From NCBI RefSeq assembly GCF_003713065.1, contig NZ_CP033433.1:2791001-2855000 (forward strand): DNA of 64,000 bases, in the 5' to 3' direction. Position 1 is the first letter of the stretch, and every line of letters starts with the position of its first letter. The DNA is from Cohnella candidum. Its GTDB lineage: Bacteria > Bacillota > Bacilli > Paenibacillales > Paenibacillaceae. The translations under genes and the position numbers were made by a program. Positions 26,001-33,087 of the stretch are shown piece by piece. A model generated the notes under the pieces. That model was given only the letters and a program-made list of their open reading frames with translations. It had not been told where the DNA came from and searched no databases.

Positions 26001-26524
26001 GCCGCCTTGATTTCCTTGGCCGCCGCCGATCCGACCTTGCGGACGAGTTCGAAATCCCTCGTGGCTCCGAGCCCGATGTTATGCGGGAACAACGTCGCGC
26101 CGATCAGGTTGCTGTTTCCGTGCACGGCATCGACGCCGTACAGGATCGGAATGCCCAGATTCGTGGACAGCGCGGCGGCTTGGTAGGAATCCACCAGCCC
26201 GGCCCACTTCTCCCTCGTGCTGTCCGCTTGTTTGCCGTTCGGGAAAGAGCCGCCCCCGCTGAGCACGGAGCCCAGCTTGTAGGCATATACGTCCTCCGGC
26301 GTCACCGATGCTCTTTCCGCTTGTACCATCTGGCCGATTTTCTCGTCCAGCGTCATGCGGGCGAGAAGATCGGATACGCGTTCCTCAACGGGACGGGACG
26401 CATCGTAATAAGGCAGCAAGCCGGCATCCGTCGGCGGGGCCGCGGAAACGCCCGGCACGAGGCCCGCTATCGTGGAACAAAATAGCGCGACGGCCGCGAC
26501 GGCGGATATTTTACGTTTCAGCAT
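20009..26524 (-). CDS. Secreted cell-surface GH3-GH30 bifunctional glycosidase with CBM6 and SLH domains
   Basis: A 2171-residue modular enzyme. Order: signal peptide (1-28); GH3 beta-glucosidase-type domains (about 45-640; nucleophile Asp321 in VITDYNG); CBM6 (about 659-782); GH30 (about 855-1262; acid/base Glu1022 in TLQNEP, nucleophile Glu1117 in YLTERAV); Ig-like region (1270-1400); a second CBM6-like module (1415-1535); CBM6 (1543-1662); chitobiase-type C-terminal module (1682-1753); Gly/Pro linker; a beta-rich region; and three SLH repeats (about 1988-2171) that bind cell-wall polymer. GH30 members cut beta-1,6-glucan, xylan or glucosylceramide and GH3 frees glucose, so this could break a beta-glucan fully at the cell surface. 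A consensus cre site precedes the gene. Two catalytic domains of different families in one SLH protein is unusual. Confidence 0.92.
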   Translation of the reverse strand: MLKRKISAVAAVALFCSTIAGLVPGVSAAPPTDAGLLPYYDASRPVEERVSDLLARMTLDEKIGQMVQAERASVTPEDVYAYKLGSVLSGGGSFPNGKQADSTREKWAGLVDSYQAAALSTNLGIPILYGVDAVHGNSNLIGATLFPHNIGLGATRDFELVRKVGSAAAKEIKAAGTNWAFAPTIADPQDVRWGRTYEGFGDDQTLVAQMGSAYIKGLQGTTSGELKNSDKVLATAKHFLGEGLTDNGANQGNVSAMTEEEVLALDLPMYKAAIDAGARTVMVSYSSIQGLKMHANKRILTDALKGTGPGQLGFTGFVITDYNGVQQITKDSDGNAVSGLKDQIRVAINAGVDMLMEPSDWKISLTYLKDLVDGGQIPLSRIDDAVTRILRVKFESGLFEHPMTDSNLAQTFGSTEDRAVARQAVRESLVLLKNDKVNGQPILSQLKNMNKILVAGKSADNIGLQAGGWSITWQGAAGSTTPGTTILKGIQNAVGSTKTVTYNKHGRGAAGNDAAIVVIGETPYAEGNGDSLNGLKLDEEDLATLANVKAAGIPTVVVLVSGRPMMINDQLGDMAGLVAAWLPGTEGQGVADVLFGSYDFTGKLPVRWPFYTEAYKTPKAGERNLDPQYILFDYGYGLKKSQETPALPPIPAKPGQPLYQRVEAESYVAQNGIQTENTSDAGGGQNIGWTDPGDWMEYLINVPAAGSFDIDFRHAGTGDNTGFNIFNESGTKIGELNVNGTGGWQNWQTTTVHGVPLAQGVQKIKLVLKAGGLNFNWFGSAGFSPAAVPADGGGAIADQPVVAAGAVQNWITTERDSKSKNWYYGPRWQDGDKRLEPQANLDITAAGSDPGATTIKIDPRKEYQSVMGIGTSMEESTVYNLMKMSPAKRDEWLKQMASKTDGIGMSMVRVTIGTADFTAQKFYTYDDMPAGQTDPTLSHFSIQKDIDYGIVGALKKLKAFNPDIKFFASPWSPPGWMKTTDSMIRGQVKDEYLPVLADYYVKYIQAYKDQGINIEAMTLQNEPLLEIDYPSTKMPWQQEAALAKLLKQKLAAAGLDVKLWIFDHNPSDMMSYPAPLLSVPENRDAVDGTAFHDYGGDLALMSQLHDMYPDENIYLTERAVWGTEGTDRIAQYFRNWARSYNSWVAMLDSDIATHQWVGTPDPTMLVQDSANRDNYWMTPEYYFLGHFTKFVEPGYVRIDSDYGSKDKVTNVSFLSPDKKTIVTVVINQTNVEQTFKLVSDGTQIAAKLPAKSVATYKWDRIGDLSDPAPAPVLSAEPQSLDYGVDGATVTLKLAGGAFKPDGLNQITVSGEAASKGITVTGVTYGSSVAEPTVTEPTVTDVTYNDNASSGSVTDAVYGQPDQVTVHLGWNGTPYYGSVKLTFNVPPAAYSDSSGNATLTTDVMLQGTVNQTTPKAIPGTLGANDFYQLSGVTGATDQIAGFGPGDWAAFKVNVPQNGKYAVTVVAKSPNGSNFSITEDDGAPVTVSIPSLSGSTAWVGARTTIDLHAGERILKITGAVGAFDMQRIEVEAVTAQMAGEGGILKAEAESFTSAGQNVIQYGSQNNLGYTVGGTFMDYLIAVPADGFYKVKYRYATTQGGVSMSLTAGGAQKAATALPGTGGWDSYAEASDVVQLSGGVQTIRLTILGDGANLDWFQLVPTSAPVVQGGKAAVPVIGHNGQPGKPHTITLSTSTDGADIHYTTDGTLPDETSEIYHSPVHVERGTVIRAIAVKAGMQISYVAFYSNNEITYSNEVFVEPGNPDPGTPGGNPGGGGGGGHSGPKEVIEAPKPVVDPKTGRAVTTIPDDALTAAIEAAKPEGKGAAKITIRVPELSGQSAYEVVLPANRLSDTKLTAKMEVVTVVGTIVLPSDMVDSADVNGGKNIGVAVAAADKTKLDASLKSQIGDRPVVELILQVDGRTVAWSNPDAPVVVSVPYKPTAEELAHPEHITVWYIDGAGSIIAVPSGRYDKATGMVTFKTTHFSSYAVAFVNKTFADLGSHAWARQAIETLAAKGVIQGVSGSSFSPGAKVKRADFILLLVKALGLTAKADGQFADVKADAYYADAVAVAKKLGIVQGIGDNRFGPETNITRQEMMTMAAQALKAAQIELPAGSAADLAKFADRGKIASFAVEGMATLVKNGLIAGSGTGINPLGTATRAETALLIYGLYKLQP

Positions 26525-26555
26525 GTTCGTATCCTCCTTGTGGTTCTTGTCGACT

Positions 26556-26569
26556 GAAATCGATTACAA
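26556..26569. promoter_or_regulatory. Catabolite-responsive element (cre) before the GH3-GH30 gene
   Basis: TGAAATCGATTACA matches the Bacillus cre consensus TGWAANCGNTNWCA at every position. It lies 32 bp upstream of the ATG. CcpA repression is the natural reading; another LacI-family protein could also use it. Confidence 0.7.
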
Positions 26570-26741
26570 CAGGCGCGATGCGGAATCCCGATTTCTCCTT
26601 TCCGTACTCATCTGCTTGCGTCACCATTTTAAAATCCCGTCCGGCAAATTGTTATACGTCATTTTTCAGAATCGCTTGTCTGTTTTTTTGATTCCGGCGA
26701 AAATGGAACATCGTTCGACAGATGCCGTGCCGCGGAACGCA

Positions 26742-26781
26742 AAAAGGCCGCCCGAAGTCACGGATGACTTCAGGCGGCCTA
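26742..26781 (-). terminator. Terminator of gntR-gntK
   Basis: A 16-bp stem, 26746-26761 with 26766-26781 (AGGCCGCC outer arm), with a 4-base loop and a minus-strand T run. It starts 14 bp after the gntK stop. The rest of the gap up to 26524 holds only the cre site and leader of the GH3-GH30 gene. Confidence 0.88.
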
Positions 26782-26794
26782 TGGGGCGAAATGC

Positions 26795-28324
26795 TTAGCG
26801 GAAGTCCCGCTGGAACCGGGCGATCGCTTCGTACTCCTCTTCCAGCTTCCGCGAAATGGCGATGAAGATGGGCAGCAACCGGTGATAAATCTCGGCGCTT
26901 TCCCTGACCGGTCTATGCGCGTGGGTCGCGCCGACCATGCCGGAGACGATGTCCAGGCTGTCCGCGCGGCCGACGGCGATCAAGCCGAGCACCGCGGCGC
27001 CCAGGCAAGAGCTCTCGTAGCTTTCGGGCACGATCACTTCCTGGTCGAAGATGTCCGCCATCATCTGGCGCCACAGCGGGGAGCGGGCGAAGCCGCCGGT
27101 GGCGTGGATTTTGCGCGGCCTGCCGATTTTCTCTTCCATCGCGAGCAGAACGGTATACAAATTAAAAATGACGCCTTCCAGAACCGAGCGGATCATGTGT
27201 TCTTTCTTATGGTGCAAGGTCAAGCCGAAAAAGGAGCCCCGCGCGTTCGCGTTCCAAAGCGGGGCGCGTTCTCCCGTCATGTAAGGGTGGAACAGCAGCC
27301 CTTCGGCCCCCGGCGCCACTTTCTCGGCGATCCTCGTAAGCAGGTCGTACGAATCGAGGCCGAGGCGCTTCGCGGTCTCCACTTCCGCGGCGGCGAACTC
27401 ATCGCGGGCCCAGCGGAAAATGACGCCGCCGTTATTGACCGGACCCCCGATGACCCAATGCTTCTCCGTGAGCGCGTAGCAGAAAATCCGCCCTTTGGGA
27501 TCGGTCATCGGCCGGTCTACGACGGTGCGGATGGCGCCGCTCGTGCCGATCGTCGCGGCGACGACTCCCGGACCGATCGCGTCTACGCCGAGGTTGGACA
27601 GCACGCCGTCGCTGGCTCCGACGACGAATGGGGTCGAGGCCGCCAGCCCCGTTTCAGCCGCATATACGGGATTCATGTCCGTCATCGTGTGCGTGGTGGG
27701 GACGAGCTTGGACAGATGCGCGCTCGTGACACCCGCCAGGCGCAGAGCCTCTTCGTCCCAATCCAATTTCTCGAGATTGAACAGTCCTGTCGCCGAAGCA
27801 ATAGAATAGTCCACGACATATTGTCCGAACAGCTTGGCGAAGACGTATTCCTTGATCGAAATGAACCTGTTCCCTTCCCGGAACAGATCGGGGAAATCTT
27901 GGCGGAGCCACATCAGCTTGGCCAACGGGGACATCGGATGCAGCGGCGTGCCGGTCCGCAGATAGATCTCATGGCCGGCGGAGTCCCGTTTCAGCCGTTC
28001 GGCCATCTCCGCGCTCCGGTTATCGCCCCACGTGATGCAGCGGGTAAGCGGCCTGCCATCCGCGTCCACGGCGATGACGCTGTGCATGGCCGAGCTGAAG
28101 GAGACGAACAGGATCTGCTCGGGCTTGGTTCCGCTTTTCTCCATCACTTGCTTTAACGTATGGACGACGGCTCCGAAAATCTGGTCCGGATCCTGTTCCG
28201 CCACCGAAGGCGTCGGCGTGAAGAGAGGGTAGCCCTCGTCCGCTTTGGCGACGACCTTCCCGTTCTCTTCGAACAAGACGGCTTTGGTGCTCGTCGTTCC
28301 GATATCGACACCGATCATATACAT
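26795..28324 (-). CDS. gntK: Gluconokinase (FGGY family)
   Basis: A 509-residue FGGY carbohydrate kinase that phosphorylates gluconate to 6-phosphogluconate. Seen: phosphate-binding GVDIGTTSTKAVLFEENG at the N terminus, substrate-region SFSSAMHSV and ITWGDNRSAEMAE, catalytic Asp in GASDGVLSNLGVD, and adenosine-binding ATGGFARSPLWRQMMADIF. Length and motifs fit B. subtilis GntK rather than xylulokinase. The gene follows gntR by about 65 bp in the B. subtilis order. A strong terminator comes next, so the gntP permease and gntZ found in Bacillus are absent here. Confidence 0.9.
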   Translation of the reverse strand: MYMIGVDIGTTSTKAVLFEENGKVVAKADEGYPLFTPTPSVAEQDPDQIFGAVVHTLKQVMEKSGTKPEQILFVSFSSAMHSVIAVDADGRPLTRCITWGDNRSAEMAERLKRDSAGHEIYLRTGTPLHPMSPLAKLMWLRQDFPDLFREGNRFISIKEYVFAKLFGQYVVDYSIASATGLFNLEKLDWDEEALRLAGVTSAHLSKLVPTTHTMTDMNPVYAAETGLAASTPFVVGASDGVLSNLGVDAIGPGVVAATIGTSGAIRTVVDRPMTDPKGRIFCYALTEKHWVIGGPVNNGGVIFRWARDEFAAAEVETAKRLGLDSYDLLTRIAEKVAPGAEGLLFHPYMTGERAPLWNANARGSFFGLTLHHKKEHMIRSVLEGVIFNLYTVLLAMEEKIGRPRKIHATGGFARSPLWRQMMADIFDQEVIVPESYESSCLGAAVLGLIAVGRADSLDIVSGMVGATHAHRPVRESAEIYHRLLPIFIAISRKLEEEYEAIARFQRDFR

Positions 28325-28388
28325 ATGAATTTATCCTTCTTTCCTATAAGAAAAAGTGGATCATCAGGTTAGCATTCCCAGAAAGGAT

Positions 28389-29063
28389 TCAAGTCAGACT
28401 GCGATGGAGCGTGACCTGGGAGTCCGCGAAATATTCTTGTACGGTTTTCCGAATGGCCGGCGCGTCTTTGGCTTCGAGCGACCGCAGAATCGTCCGGTGT
28501 TTCTCCATGACGGCGCGGATTCTGGCTTCTCCTTCGGCGAAAACCTCTTCGGTCGTAATGAGCATCACCGTCAAAATGAGCTGCCGGATGTTTTTCCACA
28601 ACTGCCGGATTCTCGCGTGTCTCGCCTCCATGACGATCGCTTCGTGGAAGCTGAAGTCCAGGTAGGCGAACGACTCGGCGTCCCCATGCTTTGCGGCCAG
28701 CTCCATTTTATCGATCGTTTGGCCCAGCTGGGACAGCAGCTTCTCGTGATCGTCGTCGGCCAGCCGTTCTTGGGCGAAGCTCTCGATCAGATAACGGACG
28801 TCATACAGTTCCTCCACGTCCTTGAGCGTCATTCCCACGACCACGGCGCCCATTCGCTCCAGCCGGAGCAGCCCTTCGGCCGAAAGCGTTTTCATCGCGT
28901 CCCGTACCGGCGATCTGCTGATCCCGAAATCGGCGGCGACTTTGTTTTCCGAAATCACGTCTCCGGCTTTGACCGTTCCATCTATGATCTGCAGCCGCAA
29001 CTGGCAGGCGATTTCTTCTCCAAGGGAGGCTCCCTGAAGCCAAGCTTTCGGAAAATGTCTCAT
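28389..29063 (-). CDS. gntR: Gluconate operon repressor GntR
   Basis: A 224-residue GntR/FadR-type repressor with an N-terminal winged helix (VISENKVAADFGISRSPVRDAMKTLSAEGLL) and an all-helical FCD effector domain holding metal-ligand residues (YLDFSFHEAIV and EKHRTILRSLEAKD). ATG 29063 follows AGGAGG. The operator 31 bp upstream is the same sequence B. subtilis GntR binds, so gluconate is the expected inducer. It is the first gene of gntR-gntK and should repress itself. Confidence 0.9.
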   Translation of the reverse strand: MRHFPKAWLQGASLGEEIACQLRLQIIDGTVKAGDVISENKVAADFGISRSPVRDAMKTLSAEGLLRLERMGAVVVGMTLKDVEELYDVRYLIESFAQERLADDDHEKLLSQLGQTIDKMELAAKHGDAESFAYLDFSFHEAIVMEARHARIRQLWKNIRQLILTVMLITTEEVFAEGEARIRAVMEKHRTILRSLEAKDAPAIRKTVQEYFADSQVTLHRSLT

Positions 29064-29093
29064 GGGATGGTCCTCCTCGGCCGCGTTTTGTCT

Positions 29094-29107
29094 ACTTGTA
29101 TACAAGT
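29094..29107. promoter_or_regulatory. GntR operator
   Basis: ACTTGTATACAAGT is a perfect 14-bp palindrome identical to the core of the B. subtilis gnt operator. Its centre TATACA can act as the -10 hexamer of the gntR promoter on the minus strand. Confidence 0.85.
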
Positions 29108-29149
29108 TAATGGCTTTCTCATCTTACCTCGTTGCAGACGATCCTGCAA

Positions 29150-29177
29150 GCGAAAGACCCGTGCGGCTGCACGGGTC
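29150..29177 (-). terminator. Terminator of the ABC-GH5 operon
   Basis: GACCCGTGC (29156-29164) pairs with GCACGGGTC (29169-29177) around a 4-base loop, then TTTCGC on the minus strand. The T tract is short, so some readthrough toward gntR is possible. Confidence 0.6.
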
Positions 29178-29189
29178 CATGGTCTCGCC

Positions 29190-32100
29190 CTATTCGATTC
29201 CATTTTCGACTTTCACGAGTTTGACGTCGTCCACGGCGATCCAGAAATCATTCTGTACGTTGCGGGAATGGAACGATACGGTCAGAGAACCTCCGGACAC
29301 CTGGATGCCGGAAATTTTCTGCAGCACCCAGCTGCCTTCTCCCTCTTCGATCTTTTCGCTGACCGGCGCGCCGCCGTAGCCGCTCACCGTCATCTCGGCC
29401 AGCTGCGGGTTGCCGAACTTGGATTTGGTCCAGGCGGTCAGCTCGTAGGTGCCGTCCGGCAGCCCGGTCACCGTCTGAGAGCTCGTCGCCTCGTAAGGAC
29501 CCGCGCTGTAGTGCACGAGTTTGTACGCGCCGGTGCGCGGACTTCCCTCCAATTTGACGGTCCCGTCCGTGATGTCTTTGCCGTTCGCGTCCTTGTGCGT
29601 CCACTCTTTCGGCAAGACCGGCCAGGCGTTCGCGTCGACGACGTCCTCGAAGCCCGGATTCAACAGGTAGTTTTTGCCGAGGTCCGGAAGCGGCTGATCT
29701 CCAACGGGCTCAGCGGGTCCCATTTCCGCCAGGGAAACGGTTTTCGATGCGAGATCGTCGCTGTATACCACTCCGTTGATGTCGTCGATATACACCGTGC
29801 TAGCCGTTTTCTTCGTCGTATCCGGATTGCTGTTGATGTAGATCGAAAATCCGGTGATGTTTTTCGTCAGGTCCGGCGTCGCGTTCCGGTCTCCGCCGTA
29901 CCATTCCGGATGGCGGAATGCCGAGAACGGCACGTAAAGCAGCTTCGCGTCCGTTCCGCGAATCAAACCGGATGTTTCCCAGAACTGTCCGTCCTCCGTC
30001 GTGAACTGGATGACCAGCTTGTTGCCGGAGCCGTCCGGCTTAAACCACATCGTAAAGCCGTCGAACCCTTTCAGATTCAGGAAATCCGGCTTCAGCGTCG
30101 CGCCCGCGTAACCGGCGGAAGTGATGTCGTACGTCAACTTCAAGCCGTATTGGCCTTCCGACTTGTTCGTGCGGTCCAAAGCCATGTCGAACGTTCCTCC
30201 GCCGGCGTTCCGGCCGTAGGCCATCTTCAGCAGCGCGTCATAGCCGCCGTAGCTCTCGAAATTGTCGATCTTCGCCGCGTTCGCCGCGTTCACGTCATCC
30301 AAGCCGATTTTCCCCGCTGCGGTAGACGCTCCTTCGGCTGAACGGACGTAATAGGAAAACGCTTTGACGGCCTTCATGTCCATCGCCGTTGCCGCCTGCG
30401 TATCGCTTGCCGGCTGCTTGAATGCCGAGAATGGAATCTCTATCGTTCGCCCCTCGGTACCCGTCAGCTTGACGCCGGTTTCCCAAACGCGGTCATCCGC
30501 CGTGCGGAATCGGAACGTGAGCGTGTTGCCGGATCCGTCCGGTTTCACCCAGGCATGCAGCGCGTCGAAGGCGGACAAGTCCGCACCGCCCAGGTTACGT
30601 GTCAGCCCCGCGTAACCCGCCTGCGACAGCGAATAATCGAGCGAGACTCCGTAGCTGCCGTGAAGCTTGTTCGCGGGATCGACGGAAATCGAGATCGCTC
30701 CCCCGTTCCCGTCACGGGTATACGCTTCGCGAATCAAACCGTTGTCGCCGAAGTAATACTCTCCGTTCTCCAGCGTGTTCACGGGCGGCCGGTCCGTGAC
30801 CGGCAGCATGTCTTTCCCGTAGCCGATCGCGGTCTGAATCAGCTTCGCCTCGGACGCGGCCGGAGCCGTGATTTTCAGGTAACGCGACGAGGCCGGAACG
30901 GCGAAGTCGGAATAAATCAGCGTCGTTTCGCCGCCTTCCCCCGCGCGGGTATCGAGCGTAGGCTGCACTTCCTTATACGTCAGGCCGTCAATCGACACCT
31001 CGAAACGGAACAAACCTTCCGTCGTGGCCGAACGGGTCGACGCCGTCAGACGATACGAGTTGATATCGCCGCCCGTACGGTAAATCAGGGAGCCGGTTTT
31101 GCCTGCCGCCTCGGAATCCACGAGGAACCCGCTGCGGACCGGCGCTTGAACTTCTTGATATCCATTGCCGGAGAAGACATACTCCAGTTCGACGCGATCG
31201 ACGCGCAGCGCCGATTTGCCGGGGATGATCAGCTTGACGAACCGCGTATTCAGCGGCAGCTCGCCGATCTTGTATACCGTCTGGCCGTTCTCGGTCGATT
31301 TCGCGATTTTGCCGGCGTCAACCGGCTGATAGCCGTCGTCCCGGTCGGAGACGAGGAACGTGGGCGTTCCGCTGCCCGTCGCGATCACCTTCAAGCTGTT
31401 CAGCGGCACCTTCGATGCGTAGGTGACGTACCCGGAATCCGCCGTGGCGACGTAAGCCTGATACCCGATGCCGAGCTCGTTCGGGCTGGCCGATCCCGAC
31501 TGGACGTTGGAAGAATGGTCGTAAGCGTAAATGTCGCGATTTTCTTTATCGTCGTACAGCAAGCTCATTTCGTCTTTGATGATGTGCCGCGCTTTCGTTC
31601 GGATGACGTTCGACCACGGGGAAACGCCGCTTTCATTGGTGCCGCGGATACGGTAGAAGTACGTTGTTCCCGTGACCGCTTTCTCGTCGTGGAACGCACG
31701 CGTGCCCGCACGGCCGCCGTCGGACACGCCGGTCGCGACCGTCTCCCACTTCTTGCCGTCCTTCGACCGCTGGATTTCGTAACCGGAAGCGCCGACGGAG
31801 CCCTGCCAACGAATATCGGCGACGGAATCGAACGGCAGCAGCACGGGGGCGTTTGCCGGGGCGGGAATGGCCGGTACCTTCGTTTTCTGCGCCTTATCGT
31901 TGGCGCTCATATAATGGGCATACTTGTAAACCGTCTGAATGATATCCGTCTCATCATACCAATCTCCGGAGGAGAAGCCCGGCCAATGGTAGGCCGACCA
32001 ATTCCCCGGGCTCTCGTCGTGCCAATAGAATCCGCCGTCCGGCTTGTGCGGCCGCAGGCTCCAGATTATGATGCCGCTCGTTCCGTTCGTCAGTGCCGCC

Positions 32101-33056
32101 TTGTATAAAGCGTCCACGTCTTTCGCGTCGGTATAGAGACCGAATTCGCCGAGGATGTAGGGCTTCTTGCCCTTGGACGCTTCGCGGTCCGCGTTCACCC
32201 GCTCCAGGAAATTCCCCGTGTAAAAATGGTCGCTGACGACGTCGATATCCTTGTTCGCGAGCGATTCCGGCTGAATCGCGAAGCGTCCGTCCATGACGAG
32301 CTGCTTCGGCTTCTGCGATCGGATGTACGCCGCGATTTCCGTCGTCCAGGATTGCGGGAATTTGTCCTGGTTGTAACCGCCCAGCTCGTTCCCCGTTTCC
32401 CAGGCGAGAATGGCCGGATCGTCCTTATATTTGACGCCCGTGACCGTATTGACGCGGTTCATCGTATACTTGACGACCTGCTTGAAATCCGAGATGACCT
32501 GCGGATCGGTATAAAACTTCCACGCGTCTTCGTCGTTCGCGGCATCGTTCGTGATCGTGCCGGGATACCGGAAGTTAACGTAGCTTTCGATTCCGCCTTC
32601 CCATTGCCATTGGTCCACGAAAGGAAGAATGACGCGGATGCCGTAACGGTTCGCGAGAGCGAGAAACCGGTCCAGGTTTTTGAAGCCCTGCTCGTTGAAC
32701 TGCATGATGCCCTTGGCATCCGGTCCGAGAACGAGAGGATCCTTCACGGCGTTGTCGTACCGCTTTACCGGCAAGACATATGTTCTCGTGACTTTGCCGC
32801 CCATGGCCGCGATCGTGCGGAGCGCGTCTTCCTGGGAGAACGCCGGGTCTCGGATCGCGCCCGGATAGTTGATCGAACCGAAGCGGAATTCCTTGTTCCC
32901 GTCCATCAGCTTGTCGCCTTTGACGGTGATGAACGTTTTGAAGGCCGATTTCGCCTCCGCTTTATTCGCGCTCGCCGTTTCAGCCGCGGCAAACGTTTGA
33001 AACCCCAGCGCCAGAGCAAGTAGCGTGACCAGCCAACCTTTCGTTTTCACGAGCAT
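29190..33056 (-). CDS. Secreted multimodular GH5 glycoside hydrolase
   Basis: A 1288-residue exported enzyme. Signal peptide about 1-29; GH5 barrel about 40-390 with acid/base Glu224 (AWETGNELGG) and nucleophile Glu304 (ILGEFGLY), of the kind seen in beta-mannanases; fibronectin type III about 395-490; two galactose-binding-like regions about 500-770; two tandem CBM11-like modules about 770-1090 (each with WVKPDGSGN or WFKPDGSGN); and a C-terminal carbohydrate-binding module about 1125-1288 (NYLLNPGFEDV). There is no anchor motif, so it may be released. ATG 33056 is close to AAGGAG; GTG 33050 fits spacing better. It is last in the five-gene ABC operon, 31 bp after the cytosolic GH5. A beta-mannan or similar glucan is likely; exact specificity is open. 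Confidence 0.9.
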   Translation of the reverse strand: MLVKTKGWLVTLLALALGFQTFAAAETASANKAEAKSAFKTFITVKGDKLMDGNKEFRFGSINYPGAIRDPAFSQEDALRTIAAMGGKVTRTYVLPVKRYDNAVKDPLVLGPDAKGIMQFNEQGFKNLDRFLALANRYGIRVILPFVDQWQWEGGIESYVNFRYPGTITNDAANDEDAWKFYTDPQVISDFKQVVKYTMNRVNTVTGVKYKDDPAILAWETGNELGGYNQDKFPQSWTTEIAAYIRSQKPKQLVMDGRFAIQPESLANKDIDVVSDHFYTGNFLERVNADREASKGKKPYILGEFGLYTDAKDVDALYKAALTNGTSGIIIWSLRPHKPDGGFYWHDESPGNWSAYHWPGFSSGDWYDETDIIQTVYKYAHYMSANDKAQKTKVPAIPAPANAPVLLPFDSVADIRWQGSVGASGYEIQRSKDGKKWETVATGVSDGGRAGTRAFHDEKAVTGTTYFYRIRGTNESGVSPWSNVIRTKARHIIKDEMSLLYDDKENRDIYAYDHSSNVQSGSASPNELGIGYQAYVATADSGYVTYASKVPLNSLKVIATGSGTPTFLVSDRDDGYQPVDAGKIAKSTENGQTVYKIGELPLNTRFVKLIIPGKSALRVDRVELEYVFSGNGYQEVQAPVRSGFLVDSEAAGKTGSLIYRTGGDINSYRLTASTRSATTEGLFRFEVSIDGLTYKEVQPTLDTRAGEGGETTLIYSDFAVPASSRYLKITAPAASEAKLIQTAIGYGKDMLPVTDRPPVNTLENGEYYFGDNGLIREAYTRDGNGGAISISVDPANKLHGSYGVSLDYSLSQAGYAGLTRNLGGADLSAFDALHAWVKPDGSGNTLTFRFRTADDRVWETGVKLTGTEGRTIEIPFSAFKQPASDTQAATAMDMKAVKAFSYYVRSAEGASTAAGKIGLDDVNAANAAKIDNFESYGGYDALLKMAYGRNAGGGTFDMALDRTNKSEGQYGLKLTYDITSAGYAGATLKPDFLNLKGFDGFTMWFKPDGSGNKLVIQFTTEDGQFWETSGLIRGTDAKLLYVPFSAFRHPEWYGGDRNATPDLTKNITGFSIYINSNPDTTKKTASTVYIDDINGVVYSDDLASKTVSLAEMGPAEPVGDQPLPDLGKNYLLNPGFEDVVDANAWPVLPKEWTHKDANGKDITDGTVKLEGSPRTGAYKLVHYSAGPYEATSSQTVTGLPDGTYELTAWTKSKFGNPQLAEMTVSGYGGAPVSEKIEEGEGSWVLQKISGIQVSGGSLTVSFHSRNVQNDFWIAVDDVKLVKVENGIE

Positions 33057-33087
33057 GCACTCCTTCTTCGCTTGGAATGATGAAGCG

